DNA from: Litsea cubeba
Taxonomy: Eukaryota > Streptophyta > Magnoliopsida > Laurales > Lauraceae
DNA: 64,000 nt
Reading direction: 5' to 3'
Assembly (NCBI GenBank): GCA_012931725.1
Contig: CM022946.1
Location: 132,516,362-132,580,361 of the forward strand
Shown here: positions 34,201 through 44,289 of the stretch, piece after piece
Layout of the letters: each line of letters starts with the position of its first letter
Numbering within the stretch: the first letter of the stretch is position 1
Notes under the pieces: generated by a model
Told to the model about the DNA's origin: nothing
Database searches by the model: none
What the model saw: the letters and a program-made list of their open reading frames with translations, nothing else
Program-made: the position numbers and the translations under genes

Positions 34201-34249
34201 GACCCTTGAGGATATGCTTAGGGCTTGTGTCCTTGATTTCAAGAATTAG
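31238..34249 (+). CDS. Pol of element C: zinc knuckle, protease, reverse transcriptase, RNase H, integrase core
   Basis: This is the same frame as gag, after the TGA. Visible in order: the CFKCGG...C knuckle (from about 31245); a proline- and glutamine-rich linker; aspartic protease with FDPGSTHSF (from 31601), the DPG form common in this group; reverse transcriptase with CIDYKKLNQ, the KIDLRSGYNQ block and FIDD (about 32608); RNase H with YTDAS (about 33050) and the SDHRSL block; integrase with the HHCC zinc region ending CMTCQ (about 33790), then DF, SDRDSRF and the QSER region. A TAG at 34247-34249 ends it inside integrase after DFKN. No frameshift is seen. It has no start codon of its own next to the TGA, so translation would need reading through from gag. 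Confidence 0.9.
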   Translation: MSGACFKCGGSDHQVKDCPNNRNQGNRAPQQPPRQAPQQNQQVVQNPPRQQQIQQPRQQPQNQNARPQQQNRNMQLGRPNQNQNRPRQQGRLNHINQVDAEAAGDVVEGKLLICDVEAKVLFDPGSTHSFLSLVFAKKISVPVRELEFVLTVTTLVGKQVVCSTFYPGCSVKIGEVIFPADLITLVMHDFDVILGMDWLAGHHASMDCYSKTIVFRLDGLSSGVKFQGEKRISPVRFISALSAAKLLRSGCEGFIAFVSKDEKSLGVENIPIVCEFPDVFPEEIPGLPPVREVKFTIELVPGTAPISIAPYRMAPAELSELKSQLQELLDKGFARPSVSPWGAPVLFVKKKDGSLRMCIDYKKLNQVTIKNKYPLPRIDELFDQLQGAKFFSKIDLRSGYNQLRVRESDIPKTAFRTRYGHYEFLVMPFGLTNAPAVFMALMNKIFAPYLDQFTVVFIDDILVYSKSREDHEQHLRTSLQLLRDNQLYAKLGKCEFWLEQVSFLGHIISEEGPAVDPSKIEAVINWERPKNVTEIRSFLGLAGYYRRFVQGFSSIAAPLTKLTRKNVPFVWSEKCEASFEELKKRLTSAPVLTLPSGSGGFVIYTDASGVGLGCVLMQNGNVIAYGSRQLKEHENKYATHDLELEAIVFALKMWRHYLYGEKFEVHSDHRSLQYLFSQKELNMRQRRWMEYIKDYDFPIIYHPGKVNVVADALSRKSVCLASLHGFCNFQQFEELGVEFQPLREGVALANLTVSEPVFIQKIKDNQMQDPDLAKIVEHISERPDFQMLDGVLYFHARLCVPKVDNLKDDIMVEAHNTRYSMHPGSTKMYQNLKSRFWWNNMKKEIAAFVSRCMTCQLVKAEHQKPPGLLQPLEIPEWKWEHLTMDFVSGLPTTSKGNNAIWIIVDRLTKSAHFIPLKTGKKMHMLALAQAFVKEIVSRHGQPVSITSDRDSRFVSRFWKTLHESMGTKLQFSTAYHPQTDGQSERTIQTLEDMLRACVLDFKN

Positions 34250-34963
34250 TGGGACGAGAATCTACCGCTTTGTGAATTTGCCTACAACAATAGTTACCAT
34301 TCAAGCATAGGAATGGCCCCTTTTGAAGCGCTTTATGGCAGGAAGTGTAGAACCCCCGTGTGTTGGGAAGAAGTCGGAGAACGCAGTTTTCATGGTCCAT
34401 CTTTAGTTGAGGAAACAAGTGATAAAGTCAGAATTATCCAAGAAAGATTGAAGATTGCGAGGAGCCGACAGAAGAGCTATGCTGATGTTCGAAGAAGGGA
34501 TCTCCAATTCCAAGTTGGAGACAAGGTATTCTTAAAGGTATCTCCGGTCAGAGGGACACTGAGATTTGGGCAGAAAGGCAAATTGTCTAAGAGATTTATT
34601 GGTCCGTATGAGATCTTGAGTCGAATCGGGGAAGTGGCGTACAGATTAGCTTTGCCTCCAGAACTGTCGGGTGTGCATAACGTGTTTCACATGTCAATGC
34701 TAAGGAAGTATGTTTCAGACCCTTCGCACGTGTTACATCATGAGCCGTTGGATGTCAGAGAGGATGCCACCTACATCGAAAAACCGGCAGAGATTATTGA
34801 CACCAAAGAGCAAGAACTGAGGAATAGGACAATTCAGTGGGTAAAGATTCGTTGGGAGAACCATGGACCAGAAGAAGCCACTTGGGAGCTTCGTGAGCAA
34901 GTCCAAAAGAAGTACCCTCAGCTATTCCCAGAGGTTAGTGATCATTTGGAGGACCAAATGTGA
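34250..34963 (+). CDS. Integrase C terminus and chromodomain-like tail of element C
   Basis: Continues pol in the same frame after the TAG: the EFAYNNSYHSS block, MAPFEALYGRKCRTPVCW, the GPF/Y-type module (KLSKRFIGPYEI, about 34590), and HMSMLRKY, then a tail with VKIRW and EATWE (about 34845-34890) typical of Tekay/Del chromodomains, ending at TGA 34961-34963. In chromoviruses this tail is thought to bias integration towards heterochromatin, which suits a position inside a satellite-embedded nest. Whether this tail binds a histone mark cannot be read from sequence. Confidence 0.87.
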   Translation, partial: WDENLPLCEFAYNNSYHSSIGMAPFEALYGRKCRTPVCWEEVGERSFHGPSLVEETSDKVRIIQERLKIARSRQKSYADVRRRDLQFQVGDKVFLKVSPVRGTLRFGQKGKLSKRFIGPYEILSRIGEVAYRLALPPELSGVHNVFHMSMLRKYVSDPSHVLHHEPLDVREDATYIEKPAEIIDTKEQELRNRTIQWVKIRWENHGPEEATWELREQVQKKYPQLFPEVSDHLEDQM

Positions 34964-34968
34964 TTCTT

Positions 34969-34980
34969 AGGGGTGGAGGA
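34969..34980 (+). other. Polypurine tract of element C
   Basis: AGGGGTGGAGGA immediately precedes the 3' LTR; the expected plus-strand primer. Confidence 0.75.
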
Positions 34981-37900
34981 TGTCAGACCCCGACCCAGGT
35001 TTGAATAATTAATTATATTTTAATCGTGATTAGTGGATAAGTGGGGTTAGTGGACGATTAGCTTATTTTATTAAGCTAGATTAGAATGTTTGAGTAGCTT
35101 TGAGAACCTTTGTTAGTCTTGACTTAAGATTGACACGGGCCGGGGCGCCCGTGGATTGTGTGTGAAATTGTTGAGTTTATTCATGATGCTTGTAAAATCC
35201 CAATTTATGTGTATTTTGACTTATTTCCCCTAGATCATCAACTTTCATGTTTTGGCCAACTTGATTTTGTGATCAGAAATCGCGTTTTCCGAGAAAAAGG
35301 GCAAAACTGACATTTCACACAAAACCTGTACCCAAATTTCGAAAATTTCAAAAATTGTCAAAAATATACTTTTTGGAAAGTAGAAATTTCGCCGATCATT
35401 TTTGTCTTCTTCGTTGTTTTCGTTCGGGGCCCGCAAGTACCATTTGTAGTCTTGTGAAGATCGGGGCCCACAAGACTTGTCTCTTAAGAAGGGGACTCTT
35501 CTTTCTCCTTCTTCATTCCATTTCCAGCAACTTTCTTTGCTAGGGCTTTTCCTCTCCTCTCTTCTCACTCTCTCTCATCTGAAACTCTCACTTGGTGAGG
35601 TGTTCCTGGAGGATTGATCTCCTCAAATTCTTCCTCCCTCTTCAAGCTTCCCAAAGATACTCTTCTTGAGGAGTTTGAGCTAAGAGAAGCCACTTATTCA
35701 AGCCTCTCTTCTTTTTTTGGGTTCCTCAAGGTTAGCAATAGTTTTCTAAACTCAAGATCCTTGTTTTCCTCTCCATTTGGAGTGATTTAAACCCATTTGC
35801 TAGGGTTTTCCTTGGAGGTTTACCAATGTTGACATTTTAGGGTTTTCTTGGGAAAATTTTGGGGTTTTTGTAGATTTGGAGCTTGAGGCTCTAAGGCTTG
35901 GTTTGAAGAGTGATTTTGATCATATCTTGGCTAGAGGCAAGTATATTTCAACAATTATGTGATGCTTTCTCTCATTGGTTCTATTTCATTAGTTTCCTTT
36001 TTGTGTTAATCTTCTTTAGTTTATGGTTTATTTTGATTTAATGGACCATTGTAATAGCTATCTTAATTTATGTTGTTGTTCTACCATGCATTGGAAGTTT
36101 GCTCTCACTTTGGTTTCTTGGAAAGTTGGTTTCATTCTGTTCAAGTGGGTGTTCAAGAAATGGAAAAGAACTTGGATTCTTTTAAAAAGTGTTGAGTTTG
36201 TGTTAATTAGATGATTATGGATGATGGTTTAATGATTTGTGGAGGTTGAGAAGAGGCCCAAGATGTTGTAGAATTGTGTATGGAAGAAAGGAATGAGAGG
36301 GAATGGAAATGAGCAAGAAAAGAGGAAGAAAAACAAAAAAAAAAGGGAGGATTTCTGCACTCGGGCTGGACTGGGCAGGCCCAGTCCGCTCGAGCGACCC
36401 AGCTTCTGTCTGGGTCCGCTCGAGCGAGCCCAGCTCAGTCTGGGCTCGGGTTTGGGTCTGATTAAGGGTCTATTTAAGGGCTGTTTGATGGCCCAATTGA
36501 AGATTTTGATAAGCCCATTTTCTAGGTGTCTTTTGGGCCTGTTTTAAGGTCAACTCTCGGGCTGTTTTGAGTCCTAATGTTGGGCTATTTTGACATGAAT
36601 TGTGGGCTACTTTAGGGACTGTTTGGGCTTGCTTTTAATGGACTGTTTGAGCTTGGATAAGGCCAGTTGTGGGCCTGATTAAAAGGACTTAAACTACCTT
36701 TAAGGAAGACTTATTGGGTATAACATTCAAGTCCACTTCAAGCCTATGTCCAAGCCCAATTCAGCTCTTTTATCCTTTTCTATAAGAGAAGCCCATTCAA
36801 CCTTTTCAAGCCTAGAACTCATGGTAAGAAGTGTCTTGGACTATGACCAATACTACTTGGGAAAAACCCTCAAGTCTAAGTGTACACTTAATCCCTTATG
36901 ATTGTCAATGATCTTCGGTGGCACCAAATCACTTTCTTTAATGACAATAAAGGGGTCAAATGTATATCGAGACTACCCGCTTAGTCGACCGAACCATCAT
37001 ACATTCTTTTGTATAAAAAGACTTTTGTTTTGGGTTCTTTCTCCAATTCTTTTTAATGTTTTGAAGTGGGTTACCCCATGTTTTAGTAATGAGGAAACTA
37101 CTCACCTATTTTGCTCGGATCCGCCAATATGCATTGTTTGGAGTAGTTTACTTATCGATTTTGGAAATGTATCTTATAAATAGAATTGCATTTCTTCGAG
37201 GTTTCGGATTTTCACTATAATGGCACCACTAGGCTTAGGTCACCTTGTCGGACTGATCATCCGGCTTGGGATCTTTATTTGTCTGCCAGCTGCAGTTTGG
37301 ATTCTGTCTGTACCGACCATGGCAACGGTAATTATCCGGTCCCACGAGTAGTGGCTACGGTTCTGTCTGATAACGACTATGTCGTTCCGGTTCCACGATT
37401 AGTGGCTACGGTTTGTCTGCTCCGGTTACTTCGGTAACAGGAGAATATAGCTTTATGTGGGTTGCCAATATTTTTATGCATTTATATTCATCTCATGGCA
37501 TTGTTTATGTTACTCATAATGACATTGGATTTGTGAACCATCGAGATGTATCTTTTATCTTTACTTCGACATTGTTATTAATCGTGATTTCATCGTAGCT
37601 CTTACTTATCATGTTTTGTTTTGCTTTCATCCTATTATTGTTGTAATTGCTTGCCAGACCGTCGTGTCTGACTCTCTCTTGTTTGGTGCCAGATGTCGAG
37701 CCCCTCGCGGTTGAGGCGCACTTCGAGGCGGAACCTATAGTTCCAATGGAGGGCGAGTGGCGGCCCGATGATGTCGTTTAGACGTCGGGTTGCCTTGGAG
37801 CTGCGATCACATTTTTTGGGGATTTCATGATATACATTTTGGGTTTTTTATCATGGCCATTGTTGGCTCATTTTCTTTTGGGAAAGTTTGTAATTAATGA

Positions 37901-38210
37901 TTAACTTTACCTTTGTATCAACTTTAAACTAACTTTGGGGCCTACAGTAAAATGTTTCTCTTTTGATGCTAGTCTCTTGCATTCTCATTTTTATACCCGT
38001 TTGAGAGACTTTTATGTTTGCTACAATGCTTCCGCGTAAGTCATTTGTATGAAAGTGATCCTTATATATCACTATTGGATCGGATTCCGTGAATCCTTAC
38101 CGCGGAAACCTGTGGGAAACTAGCGTGTGCGGGCGGAATTTTCCGGCCCGTCGCGCCGCGTCCCCGGATTAAGGCCTCGTTTAGCGGGACCTCGGTCCGG
38201 GGGCGTGACA
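34981..38210 (+). repeat. 3' LTR of element C, 3230 bp
   Basis: Pairs with 26868-30120, with the same termini. It lacks one CTCGAG palindrome unit and has several 1-bp indels. Confidence 0.92.
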
Positions 38211-38215
38211 TTAAT
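38211..38215. other. Target site duplication of element C (right copy)
   Basis: TTAAT, identical to 26863-26867. Confidence 0.92.
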
Positions 38216-38821
38216 AGTGTGGTGTTGATAGAGCTTCAAAGAAAAAACAGAGCTGAAAGAGTACAGGAATTCAGAATTCCTGAAGCAGTGTGGCCGGTCG
38301 ACCGAGGACCCCACGCGGTCGACCGGGCAAGACAGTTAGCTCCCAGTTATTTTGTGACACAGTGTGTCGCCGGTCGACCGGGGACCCCATGCGGTCGACC
38401 GAGCACGGGAAACCAGATTTGCGCAGAAATAGAAGTTTTACACGAAAATTTAGGAATCTTGTGTATTTCATTTGGGACTCTTTCTAAACGAATTCTAGCC
38501 TATTTTGAACACTCTTTAGGGTTACCATAACCTATATAAAGGCTTGATTGGTTCGTTTTCAAGAAAACAAAAGAGAAGAGAGAACAAAACAGAGGAGTTT
38601 TGGAGAGAAGAGTGATTGGAGAAGAAGGTGTTGCTGTGTGCTGTTGTGCTACAACTTTCTACAGCAAGTTGGACGAAAATATGCTCAAGAAGATGGTGAT
38701 TCGTCCATAGATAAGTGTCTCTCTTTTTATGCTTTAAATTTCAATTTGTAAGGGATTGAGAGAGAGAGATTGTAGAGGGGAAGGGCTGTAGAAAAAGTTC
38801 TCTACTTTAATTCTGTAGAAC

Positions 38822-38958
38822 ATCAAGTTGGTGCTTGGTGTTAGGGGTTTGGTGATCCTATCTGTTGGTGCAGATAAATTGTAAAGGGAGTAGGTGCTTC
38901 CTAGATAGTTGGTGCTATCTGAAACTTAAGGGTTGGTGCTCTTTGTCGTTGGTGCGAC
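38822..38958 (+). other. Array of seven hairpins (3' LTR of A)
   Basis: Same seven stem-loops as 13734-13870; every stem and loop base is unchanged between the two LTRs in my reading, although other parts of the LTR have diverged. Confidence 0.68.
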
Positions 38959-39099
38959 TAAATAGATTCAGACCTGTTCCGGATCGGTGTTCGGACAGTC
39001 TTTGAACCGTGGATGTAGCCTTTTGGTGAACCACGTTAAATCTGGTGTCTTTGTGTGATTTGATTTGCTTTTGTTGTTAAATTGGACCTGTTTTTAAGG

Positions 39100-39130
39100 G
39101 ATCACTGATTCACCCCCCCTCTCAGTGATC
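39100..39130 (+). other. Terminal stem-loop of A 3' LTR
   Basis: GATCACTGA (39100-39108) pairs with TCAGTGATC (39122-39130); the loop holds seven C in a row. Confidence 0.6.
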
Positions 39131-39143
39131 GTGATATCTAACA

Positions 39144-39148
39144 GAGCG
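39144..39148. other. Target site duplication of element A (right)
   Basis: GAGCG, one base different from AAGCG at 13006-13010. Confidence 0.6.
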
Positions 39149-39224
39149 AAGTGCTCGTGCCGATTTTCGATTATTGGAGGGGCCGTTTCCCGTTTCGTAC
39201 CCGCGGCGGGCCGTTTTGGAGCCA

Positions 39225-40937
39225 AAGTGTTGGAGAATCATTTGTTTTCGCTCGTAACTCGCTAACCAGGAGTCCTATTTGCGTGCCGTCAGTTCCTAAG
39301 AGTCACTCTACCCCTGAACGAAGTGGTCCTGCCGGTTTTCGATTTTTGGAGTGGCGGTTTTACGTTCCGGACCCCCGGCGAGCCGTTTTGGAGCCTAAGT
39401 GTTGGAGAATCCTGTGTTTTCGCTTGTAACTCTCTAACCGGGAGTCCTCTTTGCGAGCCGTCAGTTCCTATGAGTCACTCTACCCTCGAGCAAAGTGCTC
39501 GTGCCGGTTTTTTATTTTTGGAGGGTCCGTTTTCTATTCCGGACCCCCGCCGGGCCGTTTTGGAGCATAAGTGTTGGAGAATCCTGTGTTTTCGCTTGTA
39601 ACTCTCTAACTGGGAGTCCTCTTTGTGAGATGTCAGTTCCTACGAGTCACTCTACCATCCAGCAAAGTGCTCATGCTGGTTTCCGATTTATGGTGGGTCT
39701 GTTTCCCATTCCGGACCCCCGGCGGGCCGTTTTGGAGCGTAAGTGTTGGAGAATCCTGTGTTTTCACTCGTAACTCTCTAACTGGGAGTCCTCTTTGCGA
39801 GCCATAAGTTCCTACGAGTCACACTACCCTCGAGCAAAGTGCTCGTGCCAGTTTCCAATTTTTGGATGGGCCGTTTCCCGTTTCGGACCCCCGGCGGGCC
39901 ATTTTGGAGCCAAAGTGTTGGAGAATCTTATGTTTTCGCTCGTAACTCTCTAACCGGGAGTCTTATTTGCGTGCAGTTAGTTCCAACGAGCCGCTCTACC
40001 CTCGAACGAAGTGCTCGTGCCGGTTTTCAATTTTTCCATGGGCCGTTTCACATTCTGGACCCCTGGCGGGCCATTTTGGAGCCTAAGTGTTGGAGATTCT
40101 TGTGTTTTCGCTCGTAACTCTCTAACCGAGAGTCCTCTTGCGAGCCGTCAATTCCTACGAGTCACTCTACCCTCAAGCGAAGTGCCCGTGCCGGTTTCCA
40201 ATTTTTGGAGGGGCCATTTCTCGTTCCAGACCCCGGGCCGTTTTGGAGCCTAAGAGTTGGAAAATCCTATGTTTTCGGTCGTAACTCTCTAACCGGGAGT
40301 CTTATTTGAGTGCTGTTAGTTCTTATGAGTCACTCTACCCTCAAGCGAAGCGCTCGTGCCGATTTCTGATTTTTGGAGGGGCCGTTTCACGTTCCGGACC
40401 CCCGATGGCTATTTTGGAGGCTAACTGTTAAAGAATCATATCTTTTCGCTCGTAACTATCTAATTGGGAGTCCTATTTGCGTGCCGTCAGTTCCTACGAG
40501 TCACTCTACCCTCGAGCGAAGTGCTCGTGCCGGTTTTTGTTTTTGGAGGGCCCGTTTCACGTTCCGTACCCTCGGCGGGCAGTTTTAGAGCCTAACTGTT
40601 GGAGAATCATATGTTTTCACTCGTAACTCTCTAACCGAGAGTCCTATTCGCGTGCCGTCAATTCCTACTAGTCACTCTACCCTCGAGCGAAGTGCTCGTG
40701 CCGGTTTCCAATTTATGGTGGGGCTGTTTCACATTTCGGACTCCCGACGGGCCATTTTGGAGCCTAAGTGCTGGAGAATCTTATGTTTTCGCTCGTAACT
40801 CTCTAACCGGGAGTCCTATTTGCAACCTGGCCGTTCCTACGAGTCACTTTACCCTCGAGCGAAGTGATCGTGCCAGTTTTCAATTTTTGTAGCGGCCATT
40901 TCCAGTTTCGGACCCCTGGCGGGCCGTTTTGGTGCCT
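39225..40937 (+). repeat. 1713-bp satellite block, copy 1 (about 10 monomers)
   Basis: Repeats almost exactly at 40938-42652. It is the product of an unequal exchange inside the longer 3.2-kb cycle. Confidence 0.85.
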
Positions 40938-42652
40938 AAGTGTTGGAGAATCATTTGTTTTCACTCGTAACTCGCTAACTAGGAGTCCTATTTGCGTGCC
41001 GTCAGTTCCTAAGAGTCACTCTACCCCTGAACGAAGTGGTCCTGCCGGTTTTCGATTTTTGGAGTGGCGGTTTTACGTTCCGGACCCCCGGCGAGCCGTT
41101 TTGGAGCCTAAGTGTTGGAGAATCCTGTGTTTTCACTTGTAACTCTATAACCGGGAGTCCTCTTTGCGAGCCGTCAAATCCTATGAGTCACTCTACCCTC
41201 GAGCAAAGTGCTCGTCCTAGTTTTCAATTTTTGGAGGGTCCGTTTTCTGTTCCGGACCCCCGCCGGGCCGTTTTGGAGCATAAGTGTTGGAGAATCCTGT
41301 GTTTTCGCTTGTAACTCTCTAACTGGGAGTCCTCTTTGTGAGATGTCAGTTCCTACGAGTCACTCTACCATCCAGCAAAGTGCTCATGCTGGTTTCCGAT
41401 TTATGGTGGGTCTGTTTCCCATTCCGGACCCCCGGCGGGCCGTTTTGGAGCGTAAGTGTTGGAGAATCCTGTGTTTTCACTCGTAACTCTCTAACTGGGA
41501 GTCCTCTTTGCGAGCCATAAGTTCCTACGAGTCACACTACCCTCGAGCAAAGTGCTCGTGCCAGTTTCCAATTTTTGGAGGGGCCGTTTCTTGTTTCGGA
41601 CCCCCGGCGGGCCATTTTGGAGCCAAAGTGTTGGAGAATCTTATGTTTTCGCTCGTAACTCTCTAACCGGGAGTCTTATTTGCGTGCAGTTAGTTCCAAC
41701 GAGCCACTCTACCCTCGAACGAAGTGCTCGTGCCGGTTTTCAATTTTTCCATGGGCCGTTTCACATTCTGGACCCCTGGCGGGCCATTTTGGAGCCTAAG
41801 TGTTGGAGATTCTTGTGTTTTCGCTCGTAACTCTCTAACCGAGAGTCCTCTTGCGAGCCGTCAATTCCTACGAGTCACTCTACCCTCAAGCGAAGTGCCC
41901 GTGCCGGTTTCTAATTTTTGGAGGGGCCATTTCTCGTTCCAGACCCCGGGCCGTTTTGGAGCCTAAGAGTTGGAAAATCCTATGTTTTCGGTCGTAACTC
42001 TCTAACCGGGAGTCTTATTTGAGTGCTGTTAGTTCTTATGAGTCACTCTACCCTCAAGCGAAGCGCTCGTGCCGATTTCTGATTTTTGGAGGGGCCGTTT
42101 CACGTTCCGGACCCCCGATGGCTATTTTGGAGGCTAACTGTTAAAGAATCATATCTTTTCGCTCGTAACTATCTAATTGGGAGTGCTATTCGCGTGCCGT
42201 CAGTTCCTACGAGTCACTCTACCCTCGAGCGAAGTGCTCGTGCCGGTTTTTTTATTTTTGAAGGGCCCGTTTCACGTTCCGTACCCTCGGCGGGCCGTTT
42301 TAGAGCCTAACTGTTGGAGAATCATATGTTTTCACTCGTAACTCTCTAACCGGGAGTCTTAATCACGTGCCGTCAATTCCTACTAGTCACTCTACCCTCG
42401 AGCGAAGTGCTCGTGCCGGTTTCCAATTTATGGTGGGGCTGTTTCACATTTCGGACTCCCGGCGGGCCATTTTGGAGCCTAAGTGCTGGAGAATCTTATG
42501 TTTTCGCTCGTAACTCTCTAATCGGGAGTCCTATTTGTAACCTGGCCGTTCCTACGAGTCACTTTACCCTCGAGCGAAGTGATCGTGCCAGTTTTCAATT
42601 TTTGTAGCGGTCGTTTCCAGTTTCGGACCCCTGGCGGGCCGTTTTGGTGCCT
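40938..42652 (+). repeat. 1715-bp satellite block, copy 2
   Basis: Begins in a chimeric monomer: left of 40938 it matches the monomer type at 42579-42652, and right of it the type at 39240. The switch falls inside AAGTGTTGGAGAATC, present at 39225, 40938 and 42653. Confidence 0.85.
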
Positions 42653-44289
42653 AAGTGTTGGAGAATCCTATGATTTCGCTGGTGGCTCACTAACCGAGAG
42701 TCCTAGTTGCATGCTGTCAGTAGCTAGGAGTCACTCTACTCTCGAGCGAAGTGCTCGTGCCGGTTTCCAATTATTGGAGGGGCCGTTACCCGTTCTGGAC
42801 CCGCGGCGGGCAGTTTTGGAGCCAAAGTGCTGGAGAATCATATGTTTTCGCTTGTAACTATCTAACCCGGAGTCCTATTTTCATGCCGTCAGCTCCTAGG
42901 AGTCGCTCTACCCTCAAGCGAAGTGCTCATACCAGTTTCTGATTTTTTAAGGGGCCGTTTCCCGTTCTGGACCCCCAGCGGGCCGTTTTGGAGCCTAAGT
43001 TCTGGAAAATCCATTGTTTTCGGTCGTAACTCTCTAACCAGGATTCTTATTTGCGTGCCGTCTGTTCCTACGAGTCACTCTACCCCTGAGCGAAGTGGTC
43101 GAGCCGGTTTCCAATTTTTGTAGGGGCCGTTTCCCGTTCCGGACCCCCGGCATGCCGTTTTCGAGCCTAAGTGTTGGAGAATCCTATGATTTCGATCGTA
43201 ACTCTCTAACCGGGAGTCCTATTCGCGTGCCGTCAGTTTCTATGAGTCACTCTACCCTTGATTGAAGTGCTTGTGCCACTTTACAATTTATAGTGGGGCC
43301 GTTTCCCATTCCGGACCCCCGGGGGGCCTTTTTGGAGCCTAAGCATTGGAGAATCCTTTGTTTTCCCTCGTAACTCTCTAACCGGGAGTCTTATTTGCAT
43401 GTCGTCAGTTCCTACGAGTCACTCTACCCTCGAGCGAAGTGCTCGTGCCAGTTTCCAATTTTTGTAGGGGCCGTTTCCCATTCCGAACTTCTGAAGGGCC
43501 GTTTTGGAGCCTAAGTGTTGGAGAATCCTATGATTTCACTCGTAGCTCTCTAACTGGGAGTCCCCCGTCAGTACCTAGGAGTCACTATACTCTCGAGCGA
43601 ATTGCACGTGCCGGTTTCCGATGATTGGAGGGGCCGTTTTCCGTTCCGGACTCCCGGCGGGCCATTTTGGAGCCAAATTGTTGGAGAATCATATGTTTTT
43701 GCTCATAACTATCTAACCGGGAGTCCTACTTTCGTGCCGTCTGTTCCTACGAGTCACTCTACCCTCGAGCGAAGTGCTTGTGCCAGTTTTCGATTTATGG
43801 AGGGGCTGTTTCACATTCCGGACTCCCGGCGGGCCGTTTTGGAGCCTAAGTGTTGGAGAATCTTATGTTTTCGCTTGTAACACTCTAACCGGGCGTTCTA
43901 TTTGCAACTTGGCAGTTCCTACGAGTCACTCTATCCTCGAGCAAAGTGCTCGTGCCAGTTTTCAATTTTTGTAGGGGCCGTTTCCCGTTCCGGACCCCTG
44001 GCGGGCCGTTTTGGAGCCTAAGTGTTGGAGAATCCTATGATTTCGCTCATAGCTCTCTAACCGAGAGTCCTAGTTGCGTGCCGTCAGTATCTAGGAGTCA
44101 CTCGACCCTCGAGCGAAGTGCTCGTGCCGATTTTTGATTATTCGAGGGGCCGTTTCCCATTTCGGACCCGCGGCGGGCTGTTTTGGAGCCAAAGTGTTGG
44201 AGAATCATTTGTTTTCACTCGTAACTCGCTAACCAGGAGTCCTATTTGCGTGCCGTCAGTTCCTAAGAGTCACTCTACCCCTGAACGAA

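Larger units (their letters stand above)
26868..38210 (+). mobile_element. Ty3/Gypsy chromovirus C (Tekay/Del-like) inserted in A's 3' LTR
   Basis: An 11343-bp element with LTRs of 3253 and 3230 bp, ends TGTCA...TGACA, a primer site, one gag-pol frame with two stops, a polypurine tract and a perfect TTAAT target duplication. Domain order protease, reverse transcriptase, RNase H, integrase is Gypsy. The C terminus resembles the chromodomain tail of Tekay/Del chromoviruses, and LTRs over 3 kb fit that group. By eye the LTRs differ by about 30 substitutions (about 1%) plus small indels. Confidence 0.93.
13011..39143 (+). mobile_element. Copia (Sirevirus-like) element A with two nested insertions
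   Basis: The outer element runs from the TG of its 5' LTR (13011) to the CA of its 3' LTR (39143). Removing element B (14244-21732), element C (26868-38210) and one copy of each 5-bp target duplication leaves about 7.29 kb. The order gag, protease, integrase, reverse transcriptase, RNase H is Copia. LTRs of about 1 kb, repeated polypurine tracts before the 3' LTR and LTR palindromes fit the Sirevirus group; the clade call is inference. By eye the two LTRs differ at about 18 positions in 1.04 kb (about 1.8%), more than in B or C, as expected for the host element of the nest. Confidence 0.9.
38216..39143 (+). repeat. 3' LTR of A, second part (928 bp)
   Basis: Continues the LTR broken at 26867; with the first part it gives 1043 bp against 1046 bp for the 5' LTR. 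It has the four GTCGAC palindromes (about 38295-38401), TATATAAAG at 38534-38542, the hairpin array and the terminal stem-loop, and ends TCTAACA at 39143. Confidence 0.9.
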
